From Bacillota bacterium (GTDB lineage: Bacteria; Bacillota; Clostridia; Lachnospirales; Lachnospiraceae), in contig JAEYOY010000043.1 in assembly GCA_023411215.1 (NCBI GenBank), forward strand, positions 1 through 64,000: a DNA stretch of 64,000 nt. Direction: 5' to 3'. Positions within the stretch are counted from its first letter, which is position 1. Every line of letters begins with the position of its first letter. This document shows, in pieces, positions 16,366 through 25,001 of the stretch. The notes beneath the pieces were generated by a model. The model was not told the DNA's origin, ran no database searches, and worked only from the letters and a program-made list of their open reading frames with translations. A program made the position numbers and the translations under genes.

Positions 16366-17031
16366 ATTCGATACGAAACCTTTGAGAATTTGGAAGAAAG
16401 TAAAAGGCAGAAAATAATTAATGCGGGCTTTAAGGTCTTCGCGGAGTATGGTTACGCAAAGGCATCAGTGGATGAGATTGTAAAAGAGGCCGAGATATCA
16501 AAGGGAAGCTTGTTTTACTACTTTGAGTCAAAACAAAATTTCTATATGTATCTCTATGAGTACAGCGGTGAGCAGCTGGAGAAGCTGGTGGGTTCACCGG
16601 GCCCGGACGGGAAACCTTCCTATATGCAGTACACAGATTTCTTCGAACGACTGAAAGCAATACAACTACTCAAATTGGAGCATTCCCTTGCATATCCACA
16701 CATGACTAATTACATGAAGAAAGCCATATTCGATACCGCACCGGTCATCAGAGAACGGATCAGTGAGGTAAACAATAAGTATACCAGAGAAAGAGCAATG
16801 CTCTTCTTCCAAGGGCTAGATTATTCTAAGTTCAAGGAAGGGGTTGACCCTATGATGGTTATTCAGTTGCTTACCTGGGCCTCAGAGGGCTGTGCCAATC
16901 AGGTTCTGCAAAGGGGGCTTTTAACAACCGATGCGATAGGGCAGGCACCAGATTTTGATGAAGTTGCTCGGCTATACTTCACTTATGTTGAGATGTTTCG
17001 TACTAACTTCTATAAAGAAGAATATCTATAG
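16366..17031 (+). CDS. TetR/AcrR-family regulator, probably starting at an ATT codon
   Basis: An N-terminal helix-turn-helix (about residues 10-55: IINAGFKVFAEYGYAKASVDEIVKEAEISKGSLFYYFESK) is followed by a helical ligand domain; 221 residues from the chosen start. Family members from clostridia typically begin M(K/R)YETFENL. That peptide is encoded here from ATT at 16366, with GAGGTGG ending 4-6 bases upstream. The only standard alternative is TTG at 16390, about 28 bases from that box, which loses the family N-terminus. The gene is upstream of an ABC exporter in the same direction and has a doubled operator in its promoter. Confidence 0.85.
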   Translation: MRYETFENLEESKRQKIINAGFKVFAEYGYAKASVDEIVKEAEISKGSLFYYFESKQNFYMYLYEYSGEQLEKLVGSPGPDGKPSYMQYTDFFERLKAIQLLKLEHSLAYPHMTNYMKKAIFDTAPVIRERISEVNNKYTRERAMLFFQGLDYSKFKEGVDPMMVIQLLTWASEGCANQVLQRGLLTTDAIGQAPDFDEVARLYFTYVEMFRTNFYKEEYL

Positions 17032-17160
17032 ATATCAATGTGCAGAGTAAAAAGCATTCGTAGGAGTCTTGGTTAGCATGCCGCGCAAGTATAGGCTATT
17101 TATGTCAGGAAATCAGGTCAGGTAAGTATAAAGGGATTGAATAAGAAAGGGGATTATTAC

Positions 17161-18066
17161 ATGTCTATTATTGAGATTAATGGATTAACGAAGGATTATG
17201 GTAATCATAAGGGGATCTTCAATCTGTCCTTCCGTGTAAATGAAGGTGAGGTATTCGGTTATCTCGGTCCTAACGGTGCTGGAAAGACAACAACGATCCG
17301 CCATCTAATGGGCTTTCTTACCCCTGACAAGGGAACTGCCAGGATACTTGGCAAGGATTGCCGCACTGAGTCTTCCGCTATCATGAAGGAGCTTGGTTAT
17401 CTACCGGCAGAGATAGCCTTCTTTGACGGAATGAATGGTATGGATTTTCTTAAATTCATGGGGGAAATGCGAGGGTTAGGTAATACCGCCTATCGCGACA
17501 AGTTGATCGAACAATTTGAACTGGACACCAGAGGCCGCATTCGTAAGATGTCCAAGGGTATGAAACAGAAACTCGGAATCATATGTGCCTTCATGCATGA
17601 CCCGAAGGTACTTATCCTGGATGAACCAACCAGCGGTCTGGATCCCTTGATGCAGAGAAGATTTGCCGAACTGATCCTAGAGGAGAAAGCAAAGGGCAAA
17701 ACAATATTAATGTCCTCTCACAGCTTTGAGGAAATTGAGAGAACCTGTGACCGTGTCGGTATCATTCGTAGTGGTGATCTTGTAGCAATCGAAGATATTC
17801 ATGTGTTGAAGGGAAAGAGAAGAAAGACCTATCTCGTGACCTTTGACAGTCCTGAGACCGCTGCAGCCTTCCAGATGACCGACGGATACGATCCTATCAT
17901 AGTGAACAGCTCTACCGCCAAGGTCAGCATCCTTGGCAATGTATCCGACTTCGTCCAGGAGCTTGGTCATTACACCGTTTTGGATCTAGATACAGAGAAC
18001 AGCAGCTTGGAAGATGTCTTTATGCAATACTACGGTGATTCGAATAAGAATACCGTAGAGAATTAG
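17161..18066 (+). CDS. ABC transporter ATP-binding protein
   Basis: A 301-residue ATPase with Walker A GPNGAGKTT (about residues 38-46), Q-loop region GYLPAEIAFFDG, signature MSKGMKQKLGI and Walker B LILDEPTSGLDPL, followed by an H-loop SSHSFEE. The C-terminal extension (220-300) is typical of CcmA/DrrA-type exporters. AAAGGGG lies before the ATG at 17161. With the permease 12 bases downstream and the TetR gene upstream it forms a likely drug or lipid exporter under TetR control; the substrate is unknown. Confidence 0.92.
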   Translation: MSIIEINGLTKDYGNHKGIFNLSFRVNEGEVFGYLGPNGAGKTTTIRHLMGFLTPDKGTARILGKDCRTESSAIMKELGYLPAEIAFFDGMNGMDFLKFMGEMRGLGNTAYRDKLIEQFELDTRGRIRKMSKGMKQKLGIICAFMHDPKVLILDEPTSGLDPLMQRRFAELILEEKAKGKTILMSSHSFEEIERTCDRVGIIRSGDLVAIEDIHVLKGKRRKTYLVTFDSPETAAAFQMTDGYDPIIVNSSTAKVSILGNVSDFVQELGHYTVLDLDTENSSLEDVFMQYYGDSNKNTVEN

Positions 18067-18078
18067 GAGGGTGCCATT

Positions 18079-18879
18079 ATGTTTAGTAGACCTTTATTAA
18101 AAGCAACAACAAAGCAGAACTATATTGTATTCTTAATCATTATCGGCGTATTAATGATCTATTTTCCTACCATCGTCAGTATGTATAACCCACAGACCCA
18201 GAAAAGCCTCAATGATATGCTTGCTATGATGCCGCAACAGCTAATCGCGGCTATGGGCTTTACCGGAGATATGGGTACCCTGCTTAAATTTATTGCAACT
18301 TATTTCTACGGCTTTCTGATCCTCCTGCTTCCGATGATTTACACCATCATCACAGCAAACCGTAGTGTTGCTTCTCATGTTGATAAGGGCTCCATGGCTT
18401 ACCTGTTATCTACACCCAACGGGAGATCAAAGATTGCCACAACCCAGGCTCTCTTCCTGCTCGTTAGCACTACTCTTATGATAGGCTTCCTCACTCTGGT
18501 CGGTATTGCAATCTGCGAGTTCGTGTTCCCGGGAGAGCTTGATATCAGAGGCTTTATATTACTTAATTTCGGTGTTCTCTTGTTATATTTTGCGTTGACC
18601 GGAATTAGCTTCTTCGCCTCCTGCCTATTCAATGATACAAAGAATTCTTTGGCTTTGGGGGCCGGGCTCCCCGTCGGTTTCCTCCTACTGCAGATGATAT
18701 CCGATACCGGTGAGAAGTTTGAATTTCTTTCTTATTTCTCCCTCTATACCCTGTTTGATCCGACGAAGATTACCTCAAGTGAGGATTATCTCAGCTCCTT
18801 TATCCTCCTTACGGTGATCGGTATCGCACTCTACCTTGCCGGAATCTATGTGTTCCGCAAAAGAGATCTTCCCTTATAA
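18079..18879 (+). CDS. ABC-2-type permease subunit
   Basis: A 266-residue membrane protein with about six hydrophobic segments (near 15-35, 75-95, 115-140, 155-185, 190-210, 235-258). The segment after the first helix faces outside and is short. It begins 12 bases after the ATPase stop codon with AGGAGGGTGCC before the ATG, so the two are translationally linked. The pair would form a homodimeric membrane pore driven by the ATPase. A terminator follows at 18931. Confidence 0.87.
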   Translation: MFSRPLLKATTKQNYIVFLIIIGVLMIYFPTIVSMYNPQTQKSLNDMLAMMPQQLIAAMGFTGDMGTLLKFIATYFYGFLILLLPMIYTIITANRSVASHVDKGSMAYLLSTPNGRSKIATTQALFLLVSTTLMIGFLTLVGIAICEFVFPGELDIRGFILLNFGVLLLYFALTGISFFASCLFNDTKNSLALGAGLPVGFLLLQMISDTGEKFEFLSYFSLYTLFDPTKITSSEDYLSSFILLTVIGIALYLAGIYVFRKRDLPL

Positions 18880-18930
18880 GCTTTCAAGAGCTTTGCCTTA
18901 CCTAATTGAAATTTCAAAGCAATAAAACTA

Positions 18931-18970
18931 AAAAACTATGAAGAATTTACAAAGCTCTTCATAGTTTTTT
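18931..18970 (+). terminator. Bidirectional terminator after the ABC exporter genes
   Basis: ACTATGAAGA and TCTTCATAGT form a perfect stem around a 12-base loop, followed by six T on the + strand and by a T-run on the reverse strand. Confidence 0.8.
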
Positions 18971-19028
18971 ATGACAAGTGAATTAATATATACTCAAAGA
19001 AACAAATCTATTAAGATGCCCAGTATTT

Positions 19029-19316
19029 TTACGCTCTATTTTTAAGATGATCTTCCTGAAAATCCTCTTCTACCGCATCAACAACATAAAAGGTTGTATA
19101 ATAGTTTGTATCTATGCTTCCACTCACACCTCCATAATACTTCACTCCGTCAATCATAACAACATATTTGTTCCATTCATTAAATCCAAGAAATTCACAT
19201 ATTCTTCCTTGCTCTCTTAAGTACTTTATCGCTCCGATAAATATTGATGTAATCGATCCACTGATCTGGTAAGTCCCTTGATTGTCTTCGTCTCTAATAC
19301 ACATCGGCAATTGCAC
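19029..19316 (-). CDS. Hypothetical short ORF, possible gene remnant
   Basis: A 95-codon reverse-strand frame overlaps the last 91 bases of the sugar isomerase gene in another frame. Only the last ~70 residues (from IFIGAIKYLREQGRICEF through FYVVDAVEEDFQ) look protein-like, with aromatic and charged patterning. No good ribosome binding site or start precedes that part. It may be the tail of a lost gene or a real small protein with an unusual start. No family was recognised. Confidence 0.35.
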   Translation of the reverse strand: MQLPMCIRDEDNQGTYQISGSITSIFIGAIKYLREQGRICEFLGFNEWNKYVVMIDGVKYYGGVSGSIDTNYYTTFYVVDAVEEDFQEDHLKNRA

Positions 19317-20014
19317 TCTTTTGCCAGAGCAAATTTATCCAAAAGATTAATCTCTCCGTCACCAAGAGCAAGATGGTTGCTCTTACCCAGACCGTCATGA
19401 AGATGCATATGGATCAAGCGATCCTTATGAGCCCTAATAAAGGGTTCGTCCGTGCCTCCTGCCGAATGGTCGTGTCCAACATCGAAGGTTAATGCAAATA
19501 CTTGGCTTTCGAGTAACAGCTCAATCCCCTCTCTGGCAAAATCCATGAAGCCTCCGGCATTCTCAATGCAGATCCTAATATTAGAGTTACCGATTGTCTG
19601 CTCACACCGCTGCCGAAATTCGTACAGCTTCTGAAGAAACAGCTCTCTATATTCCTGAAACAGATATACCTTACGATCCGGAAGAGTGATATAGATTCCC
19701 GAATTAAGGTGCATATTGATCACTGGGGTATTGATACGCTTAGCTAATTCTATTGCTTCCATCACTGTAGCTAGATAGGCATCTGTAACCTTCTGATTGT
19801 AGCCACAGACGTTCAATTCCTCCTCCAGGTGTATGGTATAGAAGATATCGTATCTCCTACTGATATCATTATAAGCTTCCGAGTCGATGGCATCCAGCTG
19901 ATACCAAGGAAAGTTATTATTCAGCTCGATAAAATCCAACCCCAGGTCCCGGCATAGCTTGGCACAGTCTTCTATTATGGGGGTCTCAATTAACGTTGGC
20001 ATACCAAAATGCAT
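19226..20014 (-). CDS. Sugar isomerase/epimerase-type TIM barrel protein
   Basis: A 262-residue protein of the xylose-isomerase-like TIM barrel (AP endonuclease 2) superfamily. Metal ligands are suggested by ENAGG (Glu near 158), DVGHDHS (Asp/His near 186-190), HMHLHDG and a late Glu in CVLETKT. Members isomerise or epimerise sugars and inositols, or cut DNA; the sequence is closer to the sugar group. GAGGAAG precedes the ATG. It is followed by the short ORF above and preceded 22 bases upstream by a GNAT gene, so the two are likely co-transcribed. Confidence 0.8.
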   Translation of the reverse strand: MHFGMPTLIETPIIEDCAKLCRDLGLDFIELNNNFPWYQLDAIDSEAYNDISRRYDIFYTIHLEEELNVCGYNQKVTDAYLATVMEAIELAKRINTPVINMHLNSGIYITLPDRKVYLFQEYRELFLQKLYEFRQRCEQTIGNSNIRICIENAGGFMDFAREGIELLLESQVFALTFDVGHDHSAGGTDEPFIRAHKDRLIHMHLHDGLGKSNHLALGDGEINLLDKFALAKECNCRCVLETKTIKGLTRSVDRLHQYLSER

Positions 20015-20036
20015 CGTCTTCCTCCTTATGCGCTTC

Positions 20037-20525
20037 TCATTTCAGCTTCAGTTCCATGAAACCTACGGTAAAAGGTAAGTGTTCGAATTTTCTTGTTGCT
20101 GTTGGCTCAAAGCCATAGGATAGATACCAGTTCTTAAGTATCGTATTTTCTTCGATGATACCGATTGATATCTTGCTCCCTTCCCACTCTGTAACCTTCT
20201 CCTTTGCATAGTCCAGCAATGCTCTTCCGATTCCCATATGTCGATATTCCGGTAATACAACCAGCTTCTGAAGAAAATACAGTTCCGGATTACTCTTCTC
20301 CAACTGCATATAGCCAATGATTTTTGATTCCCTAATCGCTGCATACATCAAATGTCCCTTTGCTTTTTCTTCAAAGAGCCTTTCAGCCTGTAAGAAGGCA
20401 CCATTCGTCGGAGCGTTCTCCTTCGTTATGTTGAATTCCTCTGCCACCGTCAGAAAGCCTGCTCGGATCACAGCCGCACATTCTTTCAGTTCATGATCTT
20501 CTATCATCCTGATCACATAACTCAT
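20037..20525 (-). CDS. GNAT-family N-acetyltransferase
   Basis: A 162-residue protein with LQKLVVLPEYRHMGIGRALLDYAKEK as the acetyl-CoA motif and IGIIEENTILKNWYLSYGFEP as motif B. Length is normal for a single GNAT domain. AGGAAC precedes the ATG. Its stop is 22 bases before the sugar isomerase gene on the same strand. The substrate is unknown. Confidence 0.85.
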   Translation of the reverse strand: MSYVIRMIEDHELKECAAVIRAGFLTVAEEFNITKENAPTNGAFLQAERLFEEKAKGHLMYAAIRESKIIGYMQLEKSNPELYFLQKLVVLPEYRHMGIGRALLDYAKEKVTEWEGSKISIGIIEENTILKNWYLSYGFEPTATRKFEHLPFTVGFMELKLK

Positions 20526-20740
20526 ATTGTTCCTCCCTTATTACCGTTTTCTTCCAAGATTTTAATAATTATAAGGTAAGTCTTAAGAAAAATCAAATAT
20601 TTTCCATTATTTCCACAAGATTATTAATACAATTCATTTAATCAGTGATATTTCGGTGAATTTCATTCCAGAAAATCTAAAACTGAAAATCATAGACTAT
20701 GATAGAAATCACGGATCAAGGAAAGGAGAAAGGAAGAAGC

Positions 20741-21475
20741 TTAATCCATAAATTTAACTTCTTTCAGAATTGAATCGATGCGATCCTCCGATCGTTTATT
20801 CCATACTTGATAGAACCACTCGTAATAATGAGCATAACCCATCTTCTCCCACTGAGAGTATGTCGTCAATCCAATCTTTCCCTCCGGACTATCGAACCTT
20901 TCTATCTCTTCCTCGATTTCTTTGCCAGTCATGTGCTGATAGGTATCATAATGGATTACACCGTTTCTAAGTCTCTCTTTATAGTGCTTCTCCTTCGAAG
21001 CGGAATACCCCAACACAACCCCTATCATAGGAAAACACCGTTCCTTTGGCAGATTCAGAAGCTCATAGAGTGTATGGAAATCCTGTCTGAGAACGCCATT
21101 GGTAATGAGGGAATCAATCCCCAATGAAGTTGCAGCGATTACTGCTGTCTGTGCTGCCAGAACAGCATCGGTCCCTCCGGAGAGAAAATCCATTGTGGTT
21201 CCCATCTCATACTCCTGCTTCATATATCCGGCTATGTCCATTAACCGGTTTTGATCAACACAGTATACTAACAAAGCAGCTCCACGATATCCACAGATAA
21301 TCGGTATCTTCTTTTGATCTGTGATCACAATAATCGAATATGCCTGTCTGGAGGAGGAGTTAGCGGTGCGTATGGAGGCTTCCAGTATCGTCTCCAAATC
21401 CTCCTTGTCAATCAGTTTCTCTGTAAATTGTCTCTCACTTCTCAATTGCATAATTGTTTGTAATGTCTCGTTCAT
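20741..21475 (-). CDS. Nitroreductase-family FMN oxidoreductase
   Basis: A 244-residue protein with the N-terminal family block LRSERQFTEKLIDKEDLETILEAS and SSSRQAYSIIVITD, which bind FMN phosphate and ribityl chain; GIDSLITNGVLRQ and MIGVVLGY follow. It would reduce nitro compounds, quinones or flavin with NAD(P)H. AAAGGAAA precedes the ATG. A 20-base palindrome 50 bases upstream is shared with the marR promoter, so it is probably repressed by that MarR protein. Confidence 0.88.
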   Translation of the reverse strand: MNETLQTIMQLRSERQFTEKLIDKEDLETILEASIRTANSSSRQAYSIIVITDQKKIPIICGYRGAALLVYCVDQNRLMDIAGYMKQEYEMGTTMDFLSGGTDAVLAAQTAVIAATSLGIDSLITNGVLRQDFHTLYELLNLPKERCFPMIGVVLGYSASKEKHYKERLRNGVIHYDTYQHMTGKEIEEEIERFDSPEGKIGLTTYSQWEKMGYAHYYEWFYQVWNKRSEDRIDSILKEVKFMD

Positions 21476-21525
21476 AAATTTCCTTTCCGCCTTATACGGC
21501 TAAATAATAATTTTTATGTTCCTAT

Positions 21526-21545
21526 ACAGTTAGAACTCTAACTGT
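21526..21545. promoter_or_regulatory. MarR operator before the nitroreductase gene
   Basis: ACAGTTAGA-AC-TCTAACTGT, a palindrome interrupted only at the two central bases. The core AGTTAGAACTCTAACT is identical to the site at 22071-22092. Confidence 0.7.
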
Positions 21546-21619
21546 AATATTAAATGTATACATTCTAAAAAGACAGAAAATCCTGCAAATCACCTGGCCG
21601 TCTCGGATAATTACAGATG

Positions 21620-22057
21620 TTATTCGATGGTTTTCATATGATTATGGAGCCTAATTAAAAGCTCTTCAAATGTATTCTTCTCTTCCTCCGTAAAGCAGGC
21701 TAAGGGGTCAAAGTCAGCATACTGCTCAAAAGCCTCCTGAGCCTTCTTTACCTGTTGCCTTCCCAGTTCCGTAATTCTGACCTGTATACGTTTCCCGTCC
21801 AAAGCATCCCGTTCCTTAATGATATAACCATACTTCTTTAGATTGTCAATTACTACGGAAGCAGTTGGCCGGTCACAAAACAGCATATCGGCGATCTCGG
21901 AAGGATTCAGATACTCTTTCCGAATCAGCTGACGAAGTATATAATATTGTTTTAATGTCAAATCATTGCTTTTTGCTGTCTTCTCCAGATATCTTCGGTG
22001 TGTTAAGAATACTACACCTAATCTCGACATAATTGGTAACTTCTTTTCTTCTAACAT
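21620..22057 (-). CDS. MarR-family transcriptional repressor
   Basis: A 145-residue winged-helix protein: LKQYYILRQLIRKEYLNPSEIADMLFCDRPTASVVIDNLKKYGYI forms the helix-turn-helix and DALDGKRIQVRITELGRQ the wing. Length and layout are normal for MarR/SlyA proteins, dimers that sense phenolics or oxidants. AGGAGG precedes the ATG. It lies upstream of the nitroreductase gene on the same strand; both have the same palindrome at their promoters, indicating a two-gene regulon with autorepression. Confidence 0.92.
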   Translation of the reverse strand: MLEEKKLPIMSRLGVVFLTHRRYLEKTAKSNDLTLKQYYILRQLIRKEYLNPSEIADMLFCDRPTASVVIDNLKKYGYIIKERDALDGKRIQVRITELGRQQVKKAQEAFEQYADFDPLACFTEEEKNTFEELLIRLHNHMKTIE

Positions 22058-22070
22058 AAGAACCTCCTAA

Positions 22071-22120
22071 TATAGTTAGAACTCTAACTATAAAATAGCA
22101 TTAAGCTCTGTTTATGTCAA
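22071..22120 (-). promoter_or_regulatory. marR promoter with overlapping operator
   Basis: Reverse strand consensus TTGACA (22115-22120), 17-base spacer and TATTTT (22092-22097). The palindrome with arms TATAGTTAGA/TCTAACTATA occupies 22071-22092, over the start site. Confidence 0.7.
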
Positions 22121-22210
22121 GCTCATATTATAACAGGTTTAATAATTGTATGATTGCAATTGTAGCTTAGTCAAATAATGATATGGGAATTCCATTATGT
22201 CAAAATTATA

Positions 22211-22238
22211 AAAAGGGTACTGCTTTACACAGTACCCC
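22211..22238 (-). terminator. Rho-independent terminator after purB
   Basis: Reverse strand GGGGTACTG-tgtaaag-CAGTACCC followed by TTTTTAT, 23 bases past the purB stop codon. Confidence 0.85.
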
Positions 22239-22260
22239 AAATAATTTGAACTTCTTATAA

Positions 22261-23694
22261 TCAGACCTTAATATCGGCCTTCATACCCAATAATTCCTTA
22301 TTCTCATTCAAAATCGGCTTTATAACTTCGATAATAAATTCCTCGGTCTGTTCCTTCGCTCTACCTGTGTAAAGCTCCGGATTCATGGTTGCTTTCAGTT
22401 CTTCCAGACTCATATTGAAGGCAGGATCGGCTGCAATCAGCTCGAGGAGATTGTTGTCCAAGCCCTTCTCCTTCACATTTCTACCGGCCTCCATGGAAAG
22501 AGTACGAATTCTTTCATGTAATTCCTGGCGATCTCCACCGGCCTTTACTGCTGCCATCATGATGTTTTCCGTGGCCATAAAAGGAAGCTCTGACATCAGA
22601 CGTTTTTCAATCACCTTCGGATATACGACCAAGCCATCCACCACATTCAGATATAAATCCAGAATACCATCAATTGCAAGGAACGCTTCCGGAACGCTAA
22701 TACGTTTGTTGGCCGAGTCATCCAGGGTTCTCTCAAACCACTGGGTCGCAGTAGTGATTGCTGGATTAAGTGCATCTACCATCACATAATTCGCCAAAGA
22801 GGCGATACGCTCGGTTCTCATGGGATTCCTCTTATATGCCATGGCTGAGGAACCGATCTGGTTCTTCTCAAAGGGCTCCTCAATCTCCTTTAGATGCTGC
22901 AGGAGACGAATGTCATTGGAGAATTTATGGGCACTGGCAGCAATACCTGATAATACATTAAGTACACGAAGATCCATTTTACGGGAATAGGTCTGCCCGG
23001 ATACAGGAAAACAGCTCTTATAACCCATCTTATCCGCAATCCTCTGATCCAGCATCTTGATCTTCTCGTGATCTCCATCAAACAGCTCCATAAAGCTTGC
23101 CTGTGTCCCTGTCGTTCCCTTTGAACCCAGCAGCTGCATGCTATCGATCAGGTAACAGATGTCATCATAGTCCAGCTTTAACTCCATTAACCAGAGTGCT
23201 GCTCTCTTTCCCACTGTAGTCGGTTGAGCAGGCTGAAAATGAGTAAAAGCCAAGGTAGGCAGCGCACGATACTCCATGGCGAACTTTGACAGCTCTGCCA
23301 TAACGTTAACCAACTTCTTTTTTACCAGCTTGAGGGCTTCTGTCATAATGATGATATCTGTATTATCTCCTACGTAGCAGGAGGTTGCACCAAGATGAAT
23401 AATTCCCCTAGCCTTAGGACATTGCTCACCATATGCATATACATGGCTCATCACATCATGACGCACTACCGCTTCCCGCTCTCTTGCCACCTCATAATTG
23501 ATATCCTCTTGAAAGGCCTTCAGCTCATCAATCTGCTCCTGAGTAATGTTTAAACCCAATTCCTTTTCAGTCTCTGCAAGTGCAACCCAAAGCTTCCTCC
23601 AGGTCTTAAATTTCATATCCGGTGAAAAGATATACTGCATTTCCTTACCCGCATAACGCTCCGATAAGGGTGACATGTATTTATCGTTGCTCAT
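22261..23694 (-). CDS. purB: Adenylosuccinate lyase
   Basis: A 477-residue member of the fumarase/aspartase superfamily that releases fumarate from SAICAR and from adenylosuccinate. The signature GSSAMAYKRNPMRTER (near 285) and the catalytic regions HLGATSCYVGDN and TGTQASFMELF are present. Length fits the longer ADSL type. GGGGTAGGAGAG precedes the ATG and a clear terminator follows. It is 13 kb from purA and separated from purF by an esterase gene. It acts in both purine branches with PurC and PurA of this window. Confidence 0.97.
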   Translation of the reverse strand: MSNDKYMSPLSERYAGKEMQYIFSPDMKFKTWRKLWVALAETEKELGLNITQEQIDELKAFQEDINYEVAREREAVVRHDVMSHVYAYGEQCPKARGIIHLGATSCYVGDNTDIIIMTEALKLVKKKLVNVMAELSKFAMEYRALPTLAFTHFQPAQPTTVGKRAALWLMELKLDYDDICYLIDSMQLLGSKGTTGTQASFMELFDGDHEKIKMLDQRIADKMGYKSCFPVSGQTYSRKMDLRVLNVLSGIAASAHKFSNDIRLLQHLKEIEEPFEKNQIGSSAMAYKRNPMRTERIASLANYVMVDALNPAITTATQWFERTLDDSANKRISVPEAFLAIDGILDLYLNVVDGLVVYPKVIEKRLMSELPFMATENIMMAAVKAGGDRQELHERIRTLSMEAGRNVKEKGLDNNLLELIAADPAFNMSLEELKATMNPELYTGRAKEQTEEFIIEVIKPILNENKELLGMKADIKV

Positions 23695-23769
23695 CTCTCC
23701 TACCCCTTTCTGATTTCTTATATCGATTAAAGATGATCTATGAAAATATATATGATTTACATTTATGAT

Positions 23770-24822
23770 TTACCAGTTTAAAAGCTCTCTGATCCTTGCT
23801 TCCAGCTTCACCGCCATCTTCTCATGAGTCAGCTTACTCGGGTGCCAATCAGCACCAATCCCGTCCTCTTCTTTCTGCACATCAAAGGACATGGCATAAA
23901 GCTTATGATCCCCCTCAGTTACCAGTCTTCTTACCTGTTCGTGAACTGACTCGCAGAGCTCCCCTCCCATAGCACCAAGTGTACATAATATGATTGATGT
24001 TGGATTTTTCTGACGGACCATCTTGATAAAATCGTAATATTTCTCTTCAAAGGCAGATACCCTCTCAGGGATTTCTTTGGTATAACTATTATCATTGGTC
24101 CCCAGATTGATCACGATACAATCCGGTACAAACAGATTATTATCCCATAATTCAGATGCTTCATTTTCTATGGTAAGCTCAGTGGATCGGTCAGTGAAAG
24201 GATATAGAACCGGCATCAGAAGCTCCTCATTCGGCTCTTCCTTATCAGTCCAGTTCGAAATAATTCCGATTCCGCTCCAGCAGACTAAGTGATAATCCGC
24301 CTCCAGTTTTCTTGCTGTCCGCGCAGCATAAGCCTCCCAGGGATTCTCCTGTGCGGTATGAAAGCTATCTACCATCCACTGTCCTTCATTCCCATACCCG
24401 CAGGTAATGGAATCACCGATAAATTCAAGCCTTCTACTACGCTTTGCCGTCGGCTGTGGTGGTTGTTCACTGTCTATTAATAGCTTCATAATTCCTACCT
24501 TACCGAAAGCTGCCTCCGAATACTTTACCAATCTTATTTTTGTATTCTTTGCTTCTTTGCTTTCAAATAGCAGATAGGTGTCCATCTCGCGATCTAAGCG
24601 AAAACGCTTGGACGGAGTCTCTTCTTCATCTATATATACCGCTACCCATGCCTTATAAATATCCTCTAGTTCAGGTGAATTGCTCCAAAGTACTGCCTCA
24701 GCCTTCATACCGGTAAAGGTAAATTCGATGGCAGAGCAAGAGTAGCCCAAATATCTAATTCCATCACGAAACAGGGTTCTTCCCAGCACCCTTACATATC
24801 TCTCAGCTGCATTAAATTCCAT
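23770..24822 (-). CDS. SGNH-fold esterase resembling carbohydrate esterase family 2
   Basis: A 350-residue protein without a signal peptide. Residues 1-120 form a jelly-roll-like domain and residues 130-350 an SGNH hydrolase: GDSITCGYG (nucleophile Ser138), a Gly/Asn block with NLGTNDNS near 237, and DWHPS (His327). This two-domain order is that of CE2 deacetylases, which remove acetyl groups from xylan or gluco-oligosaccharides. Lacking an export signal, it would act on imported oligosaccharides, consistent with the GH8 enzyme at 40 kb. GGAGAGATGAT precedes the ATG. The substrate is inferred. Confidence 0.82.
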   Translation of the reverse strand: MEFNAAERYVRVLGRTLFRDGIRYLGYSCSAIEFTFTGMKAEAVLWSNSPELEDIYKAWVAVYIDEEETPSKRFRLDREMDTYLLFESKEAKNTKIRLVKYSEAAFGKVGIMKLLIDSEQPPQPTAKRSRRLEFIGDSITCGYGNEGQWMVDSFHTAQENPWEAYAARTARKLEADYHLVCWSGIGIISNWTDKEEPNEELLMPVLYPFTDRSTELTIENEASELWDNNLFVPDCIVINLGTNDNSYTKEIPERVSAFEEKYYDFIKMVRQKNPTSIILCTLGAMGGELCESVHEQVRRLVTEGDHKLYAMSFDVQKEEDGIGADWHPSKLTHEKMAVKLEARIRELLNW

Positions 24823-24910
24823 ATCATCTCTCCTGTATACATATCAGTTCCCATCTAAATTTGACGAGCCGATACCAGTATAACCGATATCATAGGATCA
24901 ATCCAGTGTA

Positions 24911-24995
24911 AAATGCAACGAATCGAAAGCGTCTCCGATTTTGAAAACATGAATTGAACTCATTTGCTTCATTGCTGGTAGGGTATGAACCGTAA
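24911..24995. repeat. Solo arm of giant hairpin 1
   Basis: ATGCAACGAATCGAAAGCG, TCTCCGATTTTGAAAACAT, ATTGAACTCAT and TGAACCGTAA match in order the right arm at about 7668-7747. No partner arm is present, so this copy cannot fold as the full element does. It lies between the purF stop codon and the esterase gene. Confidence 0.75.
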
Positions 24996-25001
24996 GCCTA
25001 A

